A stretch of DNA of 64,000 bases, taken from positions 62,001-126,000 of the forward strand of contig JAWZSP010000007.1 of NCBI GenBank assembly GCA_034401135.1. Direction: 5' to 3'. Origin of the DNA: Volutella citrinella. Taxonomy: Eukaryota > Ascomycota > Sordariomycetes > Hypocreales > Nectriaceae. The notes under the pieces were generated by a model that saw only the letters and a program-made list of their open reading frames with translations, was not told where the DNA came from and made no database searches. A program made the position numbers and the translations under genes. Positions 21,242-31,747 of the stretch are shown here, piece after piece (the stretch's first letter is position 1; every line of letters starts with the position of its first letter).

Positions 21242-23004
21242 CATGTTTGGATCTACATCCCACTCAGCTTCTCCTTCGCAACCATTGGCCACGTCCCGGA
21301 GGCCAGTAGCCTGTACGACTTCGTCATCCATCCCCCCATCTACGCGCTTCTCGGCTCATGCTCTCTCATGGTTGTCGGCCCGGAGGCCACAGGATCTCTT
21401 CTCGTTGGCGCCGCTATCCTTGGCCTCCATCTCCAGAGGGGCAACGACATCGATGCGGCCGTGGTTGCAGGCACGTCGACAGCCCTCGCCGGGCTTATGC
21501 TCATGGCTGCAAAGCTGGCAGGCCTGAGTTTCCTCGATAATGTGCTCAACCGACCTCTCCTGAAGGGTTTTATCAGCGGCATTGGCCTCATTCTGATCAT
21601 CGACCAAGCCGTGCCAGCCTTGGGGCTTGACGAAAAATTGGGCAGCTCCAGCAAGCATGGCGCGCTATTAAAGCTCTTCAATCTCCCCCATCACGTATCT
21701 CAAGTTCACTTACCCTCGGCAGCCATGTCAGTCTGCTCTCTGGGATTTGTCCTTACTTCTGAGTAAGTGCATTGTTGTGCCTTCAATCTTACATGATGAT
21801 TAGCCCATCTTGGAGCTTTCTGAAGGCCAAACTCGGCCAAAGGTCATCTTGGCTCGCTCTGTTCCCCGACCGGCTAGGTGTCATTGTCATTATGGCTTGT
21901 TTTACATACTTCCTCGACTTGGAAGACCACGGGCTAGCCATTGTTGGCTCAATTGGTTCCAGTGGACTCATCCTACCAACCGTGATCTGGCCTTTTAAAA
22001 GTCTATCCCTTCTCAAAGAAATCGCAGGCACATCGCTAATGATGGCTCTGCTCGGTTACTTCGAATCATCTGCGACGGCCAAGTGCCTGAAAGACTCAAC
22101 GGCAGTCACTGATTCTAGCCCCAAGCGCCCCGACCCAGACAGCGAACTCATCGCCCTAGGCATCGCAAACATGGTAGGGGGTTGCTTTGCTACCCTTCCA
22201 GCATTTGGGGGCTTTGGGCGAAGCAAGCTAGGCGCGCAAGTTGGTGGCCAAACCCCGATGAGCAATGCCTTTCTGAGCCTGATCAGCCTCTGCCGCGCGC
22301 TCCTCATCACAAAGCTGCTCTATTTCGGTCCGAAGCCGACTCTGGCAGCTATGAGTTGCGCAGTGGGCATCTCCATGATCAAGGAGTGTGTGCACGACAT
22401 CAAGTTCTTCTTCCGCATGCAGGCGTGGTCTGAACTCGCACATATAGGGACTGTGTCTAGAACACCCGCGTTTGTGTTAGCGGTGGTTTGCGCGGTAATT
22501 GTCTCATTCTCCATGCCTCTCGGCATTGTGGTCGGGCTCAGCTGGACGCTGCTCAAGATTGTGCGAAGATCCACAAGAGCTCGATTTCTTTCATCATCTA
22601 GTCAATCGACCGTTGGCGGTGCACGCGAAAATGAAGCCAGCTCGCAAACCCGCAAGACCACAGTCGTCTCGTTCAAGTTCACAGAGGATCTATCCTTTAC
22701 CAACAGCGCCGAGCTAGTTCGGCAGCTCGATCAAGCCCTGTACGCTGATAGCCCCGGCGCTGAGCATCTGATACTTGACTTCCAGCACAGAAGCCACGTG
22801 GACGCTTCTAGTATACAGGATCTGTGGGAAATACTAACAGCTCTAACGGGAAAGGGGTCATTGTGGTACTATGCCTCCCAACGCGAGGATCGGCATATCA
22901 GATACTACAACCTGGGGGAATTTTCGAATGGTGTAGAGTTACAACAGACTCTTATAAGGAAGTGCGAGCGAGTATTGACACCGTTGACCCCGTGTATTAA
23001 TTGA
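21242..23004 (+). pseudogene. SulP sulfate permease-family gene, 5'-truncated
   Basis: Coding homology is open from 21242 (an in-frame TAG lies at 21239-21241), with exons to 21762 and 21804-23004 and a 41-bp intron. The first visible residues, 'IPLSFSFATIGHVPEAS', fall inside the conserved early SulP transmembrane region, so the cytosolic N-terminus and the first helix or helices are absent. The rest is complete: 'YALLGSCSLMVVGPEATGSLL', the later helices, and a C-terminal STAS-type domain ('LDFQHRSHVDASSIQDLW'). It resembles fungal SulP proteins of the type with 'MVVGPEA'. The first in-frame Met is at 21368, inside the core, so a functional transporter is unlikely. It is joined head to head with the truncated sugar transporter. 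Confidence 0.82.
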
Positions 23005-23374
23005 ATTTTAATAGCTGTCTATCAATCTTGGTCAAGTTTTCTTTAAAATGTGGAACTTAAGATGTCGAACTTGTCAGTTACTTCAGGCAGATAATAAAAG
23101 TTTGCGCCCTTACCGAAGAATATTCAAAAGAGTTGTTGTGAAGACGGCAATACTAGAAGAAATTGATGCAAACTCGAAGTACTATTCAGCTGAAACCAAA
23201 TTGCTGCTTAAGACAAGTTAAGGAAAAATGCATCCAGTGGCGGTCCGATTTTCTATCACGAATATAGAGATGAGGTGAGTTCCAATTAGTAAGATACAGT
23301 TAAAATAATTCGATATATTCCTATTACCGCACCCTATGCTATATATAGAGTATAAGACTATAACGACATTTTCT
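23005..23374. other. Intergenic region, no gene seen
   Basis: 370 bp between the SulP fragment and the 3' end of the unknown gene. It is moderately A+T-rich and no coding signal is seen. Confidence 0.5.
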
Positions 23375-24182
23375 CTATTTAAACTCAATATGTCCTTGGG
23401 GAGGCTGTTGACCATCATCTCCTAGTACGAAAATGGTAAGGAATGCGCGAGCAACGTAATGATTGGTCAGCCGGCCGTCTCTATCAAGGAGAGGGAGTGC
23501 GAAGGCGTATTTCGCATATAGGAATCCCTGGTGTATCACGTCGTAAAAGATCGTGCTGAGCATTGCGTCAAGTTCGAACACCGAAGGGTGGATGGGGTCT
23601 CTAGTCAAGTCCCTGAACTGGGCCCAGTTTGCCCCTTCCCATTCAGTAGGCAACTCCAGTTGCGAGTCGATACTGATTCCTCGATTCTTAAGTAATGTAG
23701 CCATAATCAGATCGCCTACGTTTGTAGGGTCGATCGTCCCCGCCAATTCAGCAATCCCCAAGTCAGGTCCTTGAGCCCTGATTATGGTGGAAAACCTGGC
23801 GGCTGCATCTGCGGCCAACTTGTTGACCTCGTTCACGACGGAAGTTGCCAAAGAATGTGCCCCGAGCACGATTGGATCCTGCCCAGTCAAAGGATTTGGA
23901 TCCATCGGTCCTGTAGCCCCCAACCTGGTGATCTTTAATGCACTCTTGAAGGCGGCATCGGTGAATCCTGGGATCTGAAGTAGGAACTGAGAAGCTGGGA
24001 TGAGCGCCCCAGGCCGAGGGCGGCCGGATCGCTTCAGCATGTTGTTTATCCCAGACCTAGGCAATCTATCATGTTGAGGTTAGATATGTGGATTTAAGCA
24101 TCTTGAGCTATTCTGAATACCCACTCTGTTCCTTGAATAGTACTGCTAGAGGCATCGCTATACTAGAGCTCATGAGCCTCAT
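23375..24182 (-). CDS. Hypothetical protein, family not recognised
   Basis: The main exon is open on the minus strand; an ATG at 24040 gives 221 aa. A two-exon model, complement(23375-24056, 24121-24182), keeps phase and gives 247 aa with a 64-bp intron that has a CTAAC branch and CTAG acceptor but a weak GTATTC donor. The protein is mixed in character, with Ala-rich helices ('LATSVVNEVNKLAADAAARF') and a hydrophobic C-terminal part, and has no signal peptide or motif I know. Coding is supported by length and amino-acid composition only. It stands between a broken transporter and a secreted-protein gene. Confidence 0.5.
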
Positions 24183-24998
24183 CCAGCGGTGCTGCGTTCA
24201 CAGAAACTGCTGCTTGGCATAGTAATGCATAGTAAAAGACGGAGAATATTATTATGGTTGAGAGAGAGGAGAAGGGTTTCAAATAAGCCTAATAGGTGTG
24301 AGAATGGGATATTAGATAATGTAGTGTAATTGAGACCTTTATAAATATTTCTTGACTCCCGGTCCACTTCCACAACAGTTTATTATATTCGAGTTGATTT
24401 CCCTGTGTGTAAACTTCGCCCTCGGCCGCCTACTAGATCCTCTGGCGGGATCCTTTGACAGAGAATCCCGCTTGTCGGATTTTTTTTAGTATGGGCAAAT
24501 AATCCCTCCAAACTAACAGTTCGCCCCCGTGGAGCTCCGGCTCTAGTGCCCATAGGATTGCGTCACACATACATCCCGGGCAGCGACTCAATGCGGGCCG
24601 AGATCCTCCCTCGAGTAGTAAAGTCCACTAGGGAATCATCCTTGGTAGCGTGCACCGTTTCAGAAGGCGCGATTGGCTGGCCTTGGTTTTTTTCCTTTTT
24701 CTAGAAGCGATGGAGCCACTTGGGCTGAGCGAATTTCTTAAATTTTTACGCCACCCGCTGTCTAAATGGAGCCCAAGGATCAGGATGAGGAGAAGGAAGC
24801 AAAGCTAATCCTATAGATAGATGTTGTGCGCGGCAAAGCTTCCAAGTTCGAGACGCAGGTCTCTAAAAGCAGGCAGTTTCACACTGGTTTATTAAGGCTT
24901 TGCTATTACCATCTATCCCACTATTCGAGCTTGGGCAAGCACTTTTCTTTCTATTATTATTATAACTACTATAAATCGACCTCATCGCACCCTGAATA
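24183..24998. promoter_or_regulatory. Intergenic region with TATA box for the secreted 14-Cys protein
   Basis: 816 bp between divergent genes. TATAAAT at 24970-24976 lies about 23-29 bp before the ATG at 24999, so the leader must be very short if this box is used. No other gene is seen. Confidence 0.45.
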
Positions 24999-25436
24999 AT
25001 GCAGCTAAATAAGCCTTTGTCACTACTTGCGGCCTTGCTGCTGGCGTCTCTTCCAGCAGTAACTGCACAAAACAAGCCATTTTGCAACGACCCTAATACG
25101 AAATGTAACGGAGTACATTCGGTAGCTGGGCTGGACGGCCAATGCCTGTTCGGCAAACTCAGGGGCGCCCTGTGTAAGAGCAATTGTCCTAGTTATAAGC
25201 GGGCTTGCACTGCCGAAGGCTGCGGAGGAACAGAAGACACGCCAGGCATTTGTCCAATCGGGAAAGAGGAGCAACCTAATATATTTGCGGGGTGTCCTTG
25301 CAGTGATGAGTGGGATGATTACAACTTGGGGCTGTGTTCAGAAAATGGCTGTGCTGGGCAGGCATTTCCCCAGGTCCCGTCTTTGGGAATGTGTATGGGG
25401 GGGGCGTACAAAAACACTATATGTGCTGTATATTAG
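24999..25436 (+). CDS. Small secreted 14-cysteine protein (effector candidate)
   Basis: Single exon, 145 aa. Residues 1-23 are a signal peptide (charged start, Leu/Ala core, 'PAVTAQ' cleavage region). The mature ~120 residues contain 14 cysteines. Three stretches share the pattern G-x(0-1)-C-x2-G followed by a cysteine 7-12 residues later: 'GQCLFGKLRGALC', 'GICPIGKEEQPNIFAGC' and 'GMCMGGAYKNTIC'. The first two copies are each followed by another cysteine. This suggests an internally repeated disulfide-rich fold. I recognise no named family. Size, secretion and cysteine content fit a fungal secreted effector or wall-associated protein (inference). The stop is only 127 bp from the 3' end of the convergent peptidase gene. 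Confidence 0.72.
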   Translation: MQLNKPLSLLAALLLASLPAVTAQNKPFCNDPNTKCNGVHSVAGLDGQCLFGKLRGALCKSNCPSYKRACTAEGCGGTEDTPGICPIGKEEQPNIFAGCPCSDEWDDYNLGLCSENGCAGQAFPQVPSLGMCMGGAYKNTICAVY

Positions 25437-25563
25437 AGGCATCATGGTGCACAGGGTATTATTAAATAAAACTGGGCTGTTTTAGGGTGCTCGGCATTTG
25501 ACGCTCTAGGGCTGAAAAAAATATAAAGTGGCTGGGGTTGGACGTGACTTGTCTTTGCAAATC

Positions 25564-26967
25564 CTACCAATTGAGTCCTTCAAAGCCCGGGCTTTGCAAT
25601 CTGACTTGAAGCCACACGCCATATGCTGCAAACAGCCCGACATGCTTCCACTCGTCACAAACCGCAGCCAGAGCCTGGTATCTCTCCTTGATATACAGCC
25701 GCTGCTTTTCCTCGTTGCCGCCTAGGAGCTCGCCAGCGATGGCGGATTTAACCTTGGTCAAGCATACCGGGCAGAGGTATGGTGGCTGACAGACGTCCTC
25801 GTGCATGTTGGCCGTGCCTTGCATCATACACGCAAAGTAGACGCAGTGATCTATCCCAAAACAATGCCCCAGCTCGTGCGCGACAGTGCGGGCGAGGCGC
25901 GAGAACCACAGCCCATGTAATACCTTGGCTGTTGGTGTCATTGCCACAGAAGCAGCCACGTCGACCGCTGCCCGAACTGGTGCGCCGTACCGCGCAGAAC
26001 TGAGCATCTCGGGAGTGTCTTTTGGTTCCAACACCGAAGGGTGTACCTCGGCGTCAACCAGCACTTGGGTAATGTACTTTTTGCAATGTGACGACGGCCA
26101 CATGTGCAAGCGGTCAATATTACACAGCTCATCGAGAGCCGGATCATACCTCGCTGCCGATACCACAGACACTCGACTTCCGCCGTATGCCCGTCCACAG
26201 CAAAAGTCATCTTCTTCGTCCTCATAGAGATCATGATCGGTGAGAATGACCATGGCATAGGCGTCCTGTGGCAGCATCTCTAATTCAGCGTCCAGAATGT
26301 CGGAGAGATTCAGCTGGCCCTTGAAGACACCGTCTGGAGACGGGCGGGCTCGGATCCGAACACACTCGTTGGCTGATTCGAGTCCGATGTACTGTTGTGC
26401 ATCCTTCTGTTTCCTCTCTTCCCAGGATACGAACCTGAGCTCCTCGGGGAAATGCTTGACCTGCATGCCGTGGTAGAACGCGGAGAGATATTCGATAATG
26501 TCGCTGGTGCGCGGTGGGCCCGGTCGTTGCGTATCCGACCTCTTCCGCTTCTTTCCCACCGGCTTGCTCTCCTCGATGGTAGGCTCGGCCCATGCCTTCA
26601 TAAAACTGACCTCGGCTGTAATTGTAGGAGCACCAGCAACATAGAGCACATTTCGTCTTTTGGTAGGCTTGTTGCGCTGCTTCAACACAAGCCAGGACCG
26701 GACACTTTGCGTTGGGTATCTCGGGTCCAAGGCCAGGTCGTAATCCGGCAGAACGAGAGGTCCCGGGAATGCAGCAGCAACATCATTCTCTAGATTGGCG
26801 AGTTCGGCGCTGTTCTCCTCCATGCTGGGGACAGGATTCCGCCCAGTTCGAGTCGTCGCTGCTAGTCGTTTGGCGAAGGCCACTGGGTAGAAGCATGTTT
26901 CTTGAGCATACGGTGACGACTCCAGCTCCAGCTCATCGTGTTTGCAGACCTGCTTTCTGGCTGCCAT
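25564..26967 (-). CDS. Archaemetzincin-family zinc metallopeptidase
   Basis: Single exon, 467 aa. The extended zinc motif HELGHCFGIDHCVYFACMM (residues ~364-382) matches the archaemetzincin signature HExxHxxGxxHCx4CxM, and the CxxC of 'LCPVC' follows about 20 residues later, giving the family's second structural zinc site. The fold upstream ('AYAMVILTDHDLY') is also typical. The N-terminal ~150 residues contain a basic stretch, KKRKRSDTQRP, which could be a nuclear localisation signal. No signal peptide, so it is intracellular. Biological substrates of this family are poorly known. It is intronless, unlike most neighbours. Confidence 0.9.
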   Translation of the reverse strand: MAARKQVCKHDELELESSPYAQETCFYPVAFAKRLAATTRTGRNPVPSMEENSAELANLENDVAAAFPGPLVLPDYDLALDPRYPTQSVRSWLVLKQRNKPTKRRNVLYVAGAPTITAEVSFMKAWAEPTIEESKPVGKKRKRSDTQRPGPPRTSDIIEYLSAFYHGMQVKHFPEELRFVSWEERKQKDAQQYIGLESANECVRIRARPSPDGVFKGQLNLSDILDAELEMLPQDAYAMVILTDHDLYEDEEDDFCCGRAYGGSRVSVVSAARYDPALDELCNIDRLHMWPSSHCKKYITQVLVDAEVHPSVLEPKDTPEMLSSARYGAPVRAAVDVAASVAMTPTAKVLHGLWFSRLARTVAHELGHCFGIDHCVYFACMMQGTANMHEDVCQPPYLCPVCLTKVKSAIAGELLGGNEEKQRLYIKERYQALAAVCDEWKHVGLFAAYGVWLQVRLQSPGFEGLNW

Positions 26968-27389
26968 TGTGAGTAGCTACACAATCGGCTATAGCAGGCA
27001 AGATGATTGATGAATCTTCCCAACTGGTATAGAGTGTTGTCGGGTGGAGGAAACGCGTTTAAAAGACACGATTAAAGGCCAATTGGCAAATTAGGCAGTC
27101 ACTCAGTCTCACACAAAAACAGCCTAGCGCTTATGGGCTGTGGGTCATTTCAATCTATCCTATTGGCTCTTTTTCTTGGCTCAGGTGGGTACATCTGAAG
27201 TTCTGAAGTGGGCTGTCATGAAACTCACACGACCACTCTGCAGGCAACAGGGGCTTTGGTCCTCATAAACTACTCGTGGATGATGACTTTCAAATTATTG
27301 GCACCATCTATGGGATTTAAACGACAGAAGTGCCAGTATGAATTCTCCCAGGGATCAAAAAGAGTGGACTCCCTTTCAAGGATCTGGGA
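26968..27389. other. Intergenic region, no gene seen
   Basis: 422 bp between the start of the archaemetzincin gene and the 3' end of the broken amidase. No coding signal seen. Confidence 0.5.
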
Positions 27390-29361
27390 TTACAATTTGT
27401 ACGCTACCTTGCCGGGCAGCACTTCTTGAATAAGCCCCTTTTCCTTCAGCAAGTCAACCAACTTGAACAAAGTCTCTTCGCAGCCCTTTGACGCCCCGAA
27501 TGCCACTGTCATCGGCTGCCACTCCATTTTCCGCGTGTAAGGACTGAAGTATTGCAGCTGTCTAATGGGCACAACGACCTCAGGGGATCCTCCGTGGTTA
27601 AGTACGAGGCGAGGCCCTTAGGGTTCACGCGCTCAGCATATTTCTCGGTCCCGGGGGATGCGTGCAAAGAGTGCATGAGGAAAGTCTCGGAGCATGTGGT
27701 GTTGGAATGCTGGAGAACGTGGTTCCCCCACCATGTCTCAAAGTGCCGCCCTCGGGCGTTAGACTCCTCGTAGCGATTCACGTTGGTTGAGTTCTGGCCG
27801 TTGGAGAGTGTCGCGTTGATGGGAGGGTCGGCTGGTGGCCAGGCTCCGTCATGCTGGGCCTGGAATCGCGAAACAAAGTCTTTTCCAGGGCTATTCCACA
27901 GCTGTGCAGCGTTCATATCGATGAACACGTTCGCCATGTACATCGAGGTGTTCGTATCGATGCCGCTGTGGTCGATCCACTTCTTGGTGATGTTGAGGTC
28001 CACGATGGGGAGGTTGAGAGCTTCTGAGACTTTGCTGAAGAATTCCAGCTTCATCCGTTCCGCCTCGGGCTGCTCAGTAGCTCAGATACCTCGGAATCTC
28101 AGCCTGGAGGGACGCAAGCGAAGGGTTGCTCAACATATAGCGGGCGACTCTTGTGAATACCTCGGGCGATCGAGCAAGAAGGCCGACGGTGTCGAGCTCC
28201 TTGATGGCCGGTATAATGCCTTCTGTGCTGATGGCGCCCCAAGTTGGCTTGTAACCGTAGACACCACCGAAGCGGGCGGGGAACCGGACGCTTCCGCCGG
28301 TGTCAGTCCCCAGGGTGAAGTCAACCCAATCGTATGCCGTGACGGCCGAGCCGCTGCCGCTGCTACTTACGCCTGTCGTCTGGTAGCCGTCTGCACGGGC
28401 GTTCCAAGGGTTGAGGAAGTCGATTTCAGCACCATTGTTGACCGGCCGGACCTAGGGCGAAAGCGACCGTACGGGTTTTGCCAATAAGATCGGCACCTCC
28501 ATCGAGAAAATGCTGAATGGAGGGCGCCGTGACGTTTTGCGGTCCGTATACCTCATAAAAGGCGCGGCTGCCGGCAGATGTCCTCACCCCCTTGACGTGG
28601 AAGATGTCCTTGGCCCCAAACCGGAGACCTGCGAGAGGATGTGTCGATGACCGCTTCCTAGAAAGCCTTGGGGGCAAAATAAGGGACGGCTGTCGTGTGC
28701 CCGGGGTGACCATGTTGAGATACATGTAGCTACCTGGGTCTGACGAGTTGACGAACGTGCCGCCCGTGAATGACTGGTAGTAGTCCTTCCGCAAGCCAAA
28801 CGCCGGACTTATACGCATCCCGTCGAAGCTGTTTCTAGAAACAAAGTGGGGACCCTGAGGGATGGGTGATTCCGCCGAGAAAGAGTAGAGCGCGAACTCG
28901 CCGAGGCCGTCGACTCCTCTCAAGTCAAAAGCCTCTGCCAGAAACAAATATCTGGAGTCGTAGGTCTGGATGAAACTCTTTAGGCCCTCCTTGTCCAGCT
29001 TGATGTCAGATTCACTGCCGTCATACTGCAGGAATAGGCACTGGAGAAATCCGTGGTTCCATATGTCGTCTTCTCTTTCAAATCCTTGCGCTATGGCTGA
29101 GAGTGTGCCGGGGAGGGTTGCGATAGTGTCGTTCAGGGTCATGACTGTGCATGGAACTGGTGTCGACAACTTGTACGTGAACTTGCTTGCGCAGGAACCG
29201 GAGTAGTGGATACCGATCTCAAGGGGTCTTGACTTCTCGAGGTGCAGAGGTGTCTAAAAGTTGTTACCGCCATCGGACCAGACATAGGACTGATATGCTG
29301 CCAGCGTGGCCGGAAGCATTGCCATGGCCATGGCGGCGATGAGGACCTTGAGATGCCTCAT
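27390..29361 (-). pseudogene. Secreted amidase-signature-family gene, inactivated by nonsense and frameshifts
   Basis: From an ATG at 29361 the protein starts with a good signal peptide ('MRHLKVLIAAMAMAML'). The frame is then interrupted by an in-frame TAG at 29254-29256, before 'TPLHLEKSRPLEIG'. After that the family is clear: 'HPLAGLRFGAKDIFHVKGV' with the catalytic Lys of the Ser-cisSer-Lys triad, the Gly/Ser-rich 'SSSGSGSAVTAYDW' and 'TDTGGSVR' with the two active-site serines, and the C-terminal 'GGSPEVVVPI'. The conserved parts lie in different frames: shifts occur near 28441-28452, near 28074-28082 and near 27597-27605. None of the gaps can be an intron of plausible size. It is therefore a recent, still recognisable pseudogene. 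Confidence 0.85.
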
Positions 29362-29887
29362 CGTAACTCACAGTGCTATAGCCCAAATTAAGAAATAGGG
29401 CTTTAAATCCTCGTCCTTGTGACACGAAACCCACCACGACTTGGCCTTGGAATCTAGTTATATGTCTACGTTCATCTTAACCTCGTCGGCTTATCTGACT
29501 ACCTGGTCTCAAGCTATCTGTGAAAGCTGAACAACTTGACTGTTGACTAACTAATAACGCTTACGTCACACACGCCTTATCTTCTAAGAAGGATAATGAA
29601 CTTTCTAGTCTGTACAATATCTGCAGAGGGTCTAGCAATCTCGAGACGGCGAGTGTCCACGGCGAGTGCCCGAGGAGCTACCCGCCCAGTGGGCCTGATA
29701 AGAACCGGGACTCAGGCCATATCTATGGCCACTACTAGATTACGGGTACTTTTAGCGATATCAAACACAAGTGGCCAGGTGGTCCATAATGACACCTTAG
29801 AGGTGTTGATAGTGCAGTGGTTCGGCTAAAGAAGATAGTTTGATAAGCAAGTTCAATTTAGTCACTCGCATCAACGCAATCAAGTAA
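29362..29887. other. Intergenic region, no gene seen
   Basis: 526 bp between the amidase remnant and the catalase 3' end. A 77-codon frame on the plus strand (29596-29829) has no homology I recognise and is not called. Confidence 0.5.
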
Positions 29888-31747
29888 TCACTGAGCAAGT
29901 CCTTGCTCTAGGACATTTTTCAAGTTCGGGTCAACGCGCCCGAAATAGTCTGCACCAAATTAGCACCAGCATAGACCGGGAACAGGGCCGAGGTGACTTA
30001 CCCAGAACTTCTCGCTTTAGATTATCGGGAATGCCTCCCAGGGTCGGGAGAATGTTGTGCAAGAATTGCTTCTCTCCATCTGGCTCCTTGCAAATGATCT
30101 GCCAAAGCTTCCGAGCTTGCACAAAGTCCTTGTCTGTAACAGAGGTTGAGAATGCCGTGACGTGTCCATTCCAGGCCTCACGAACGGGCATCGTGAGTCG
30201 TTGGCTCTGTGTGACTGGTCGAAGTTCCGAAAAGACGTAGTCGGGGTCACTGCCGTAGTTTCCATTCATGGTTCCAGGGCCATCCCGTACATACGGTGCG
30301 TACACGGGATTGGTTGGTCTGTTGGGGGGGAGCTGGAAATAGTTGGGGCCGACGCGATAACGATGGGCGTCTGGGTAGCTGAACATCCTAGCTTGCAAGA
30401 CTAGATTATCCCAATTAGCAACGATATCTCTAATGGCGAGGTGATAACATCACAAACCTGGGTCGGCAGAAGGTCCGATGCCTGGAACCATGTTCGAGGG
30501 CGAGAAGCAGGCCTGTTCGATGTCCTGGAAGTAGTTGTAGGGCTAATTTCATTAGTAAATATTATATCAATGTTAAGTTTGAACAATGAAATAAACTGAC
30601 ATTCTTGTTGAGGGTCAATCGGCCAATACGTCGCAGGGGGTACTGTTCAAAAGGCCAAGTGTACGTATCGTCGAAAATGTCAATCGGGGCCTTTTGGACG
30701 TCTTCGGGCCTCATGACTTGGACCCACACCGACCACTTCGGGAAGTCTCCCTTCTCGATGGCGTTGAAGAGATCTTTGACGTGATAGTCCGGCTCAGTTC
30801 CGGCCAGACGGACAGCCGTATCAGAGTCCATAGTCTTGATGCCCTCGTCGGGCCTGAAATGCCACTTGACGTACACATAACTTCCATCCTGCCTCGTGTC
30901 AGCAAATGAAAAACAGTCGATCGTGCGAGGGAGAACGTACAGCTTTGTTCAAGGTGTACGTGTGGACGCCAAAGCCATTGATGTTTCGCAAGGAAGCCGG
31001 AATACCGCGCTGTCCAAACAAGTGCATCAAAGCGTGAATCCCCTCGGGATTATTCACGTGAAAGTCCCAAAACATGGTGTTGTCCGGCACATTGGTCTGA
31101 GGGTGTCGCTTGTGGCTGCGGTTCATGGACGGAAACTTGATCGGGTCACGAATGAAGAAGACGGGAAGGTCGTTGAAGACAAAGTCTTGGATACCATCCT
31201 CGGTATAAAACTTTGTCGCCCAGCCTCGAACATCGCGAACCGTGTCACTCGACCCTTTTTCGCCGCCGACAGTCGAGATGCGAGTCAAGATGTTCGTCTT
31301 CTTTCCAACTCCAGTGAGGAACTTTGCATCAGTCAAATCTGAGATGTCGTCGGTCACTTCGAATTCGCCAAATGCGCCAGCGGCTTTTGCGTGAACGCTC
31401 CTACAAGGGAATGATGAGTATCACATGGAGAAGTCGGGAGCCGGGACGAAGCATGTCTGAATTACCGTTCGGGAATGCGTTCACGTGCAAAGTGAGCAAG
31501 AATCTCAATTGTTTGTGTGTCGCTCAAGACGACTAGGCCGCCGTTGCTTTCGCCATAGCGAACCTGTTGGACGGAGCCCAATTTGCCTGGCTGCCCTGTT
31601 GATGGTGGTTAGATCAGGTATCCGTCACGACAAATGTGCAGCACTGTCCTTACCATTCGCAAGGGTGTATAGAGGGTTGTTCGAATCAGACTATACGTAA
31701 GCCATGAGTCATTCTTTCTCTCCATATCAATAATGATAACTGACCAT
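29888..31747 (-). CDS. Haem catalase (small-subunit type)
   Basis: Model complement(29888-29949, 30002-30400, 30458-30542, 30601-30888, 30941-31400, 31466-31595, 31654-31690, 31745-31747), 487 aa, eight exons, phase kept at every junction. It breaks down H2O2 to water and O2. The catalytic His is His60 in '[18 protein letters not shown]', followed by '[20 protein letters not shown]' and '[12 protein letters not shown]'. The proximal haem Tyr is Tyr343 in '[17 protein letters not shown]'. Length fits the ~480-500 aa small-subunit class. The first coding exon is the ATG alone, followed by a 54-bp intron. The C-terminus GLAQ is not a peroxisomal signal, so a cytosolic enzyme is likely. A TATAAAC element at 31841-31847 lies about 95 bp upstream. 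Confidence 0.92.

Noticed and set aside
28060..28100. Introns to explain the amidase frame changes
   Set aside because: The gaps between conserved blocks are 20-30 bp at most, below the size of any fungal intron; frameshift mutation is simpler.
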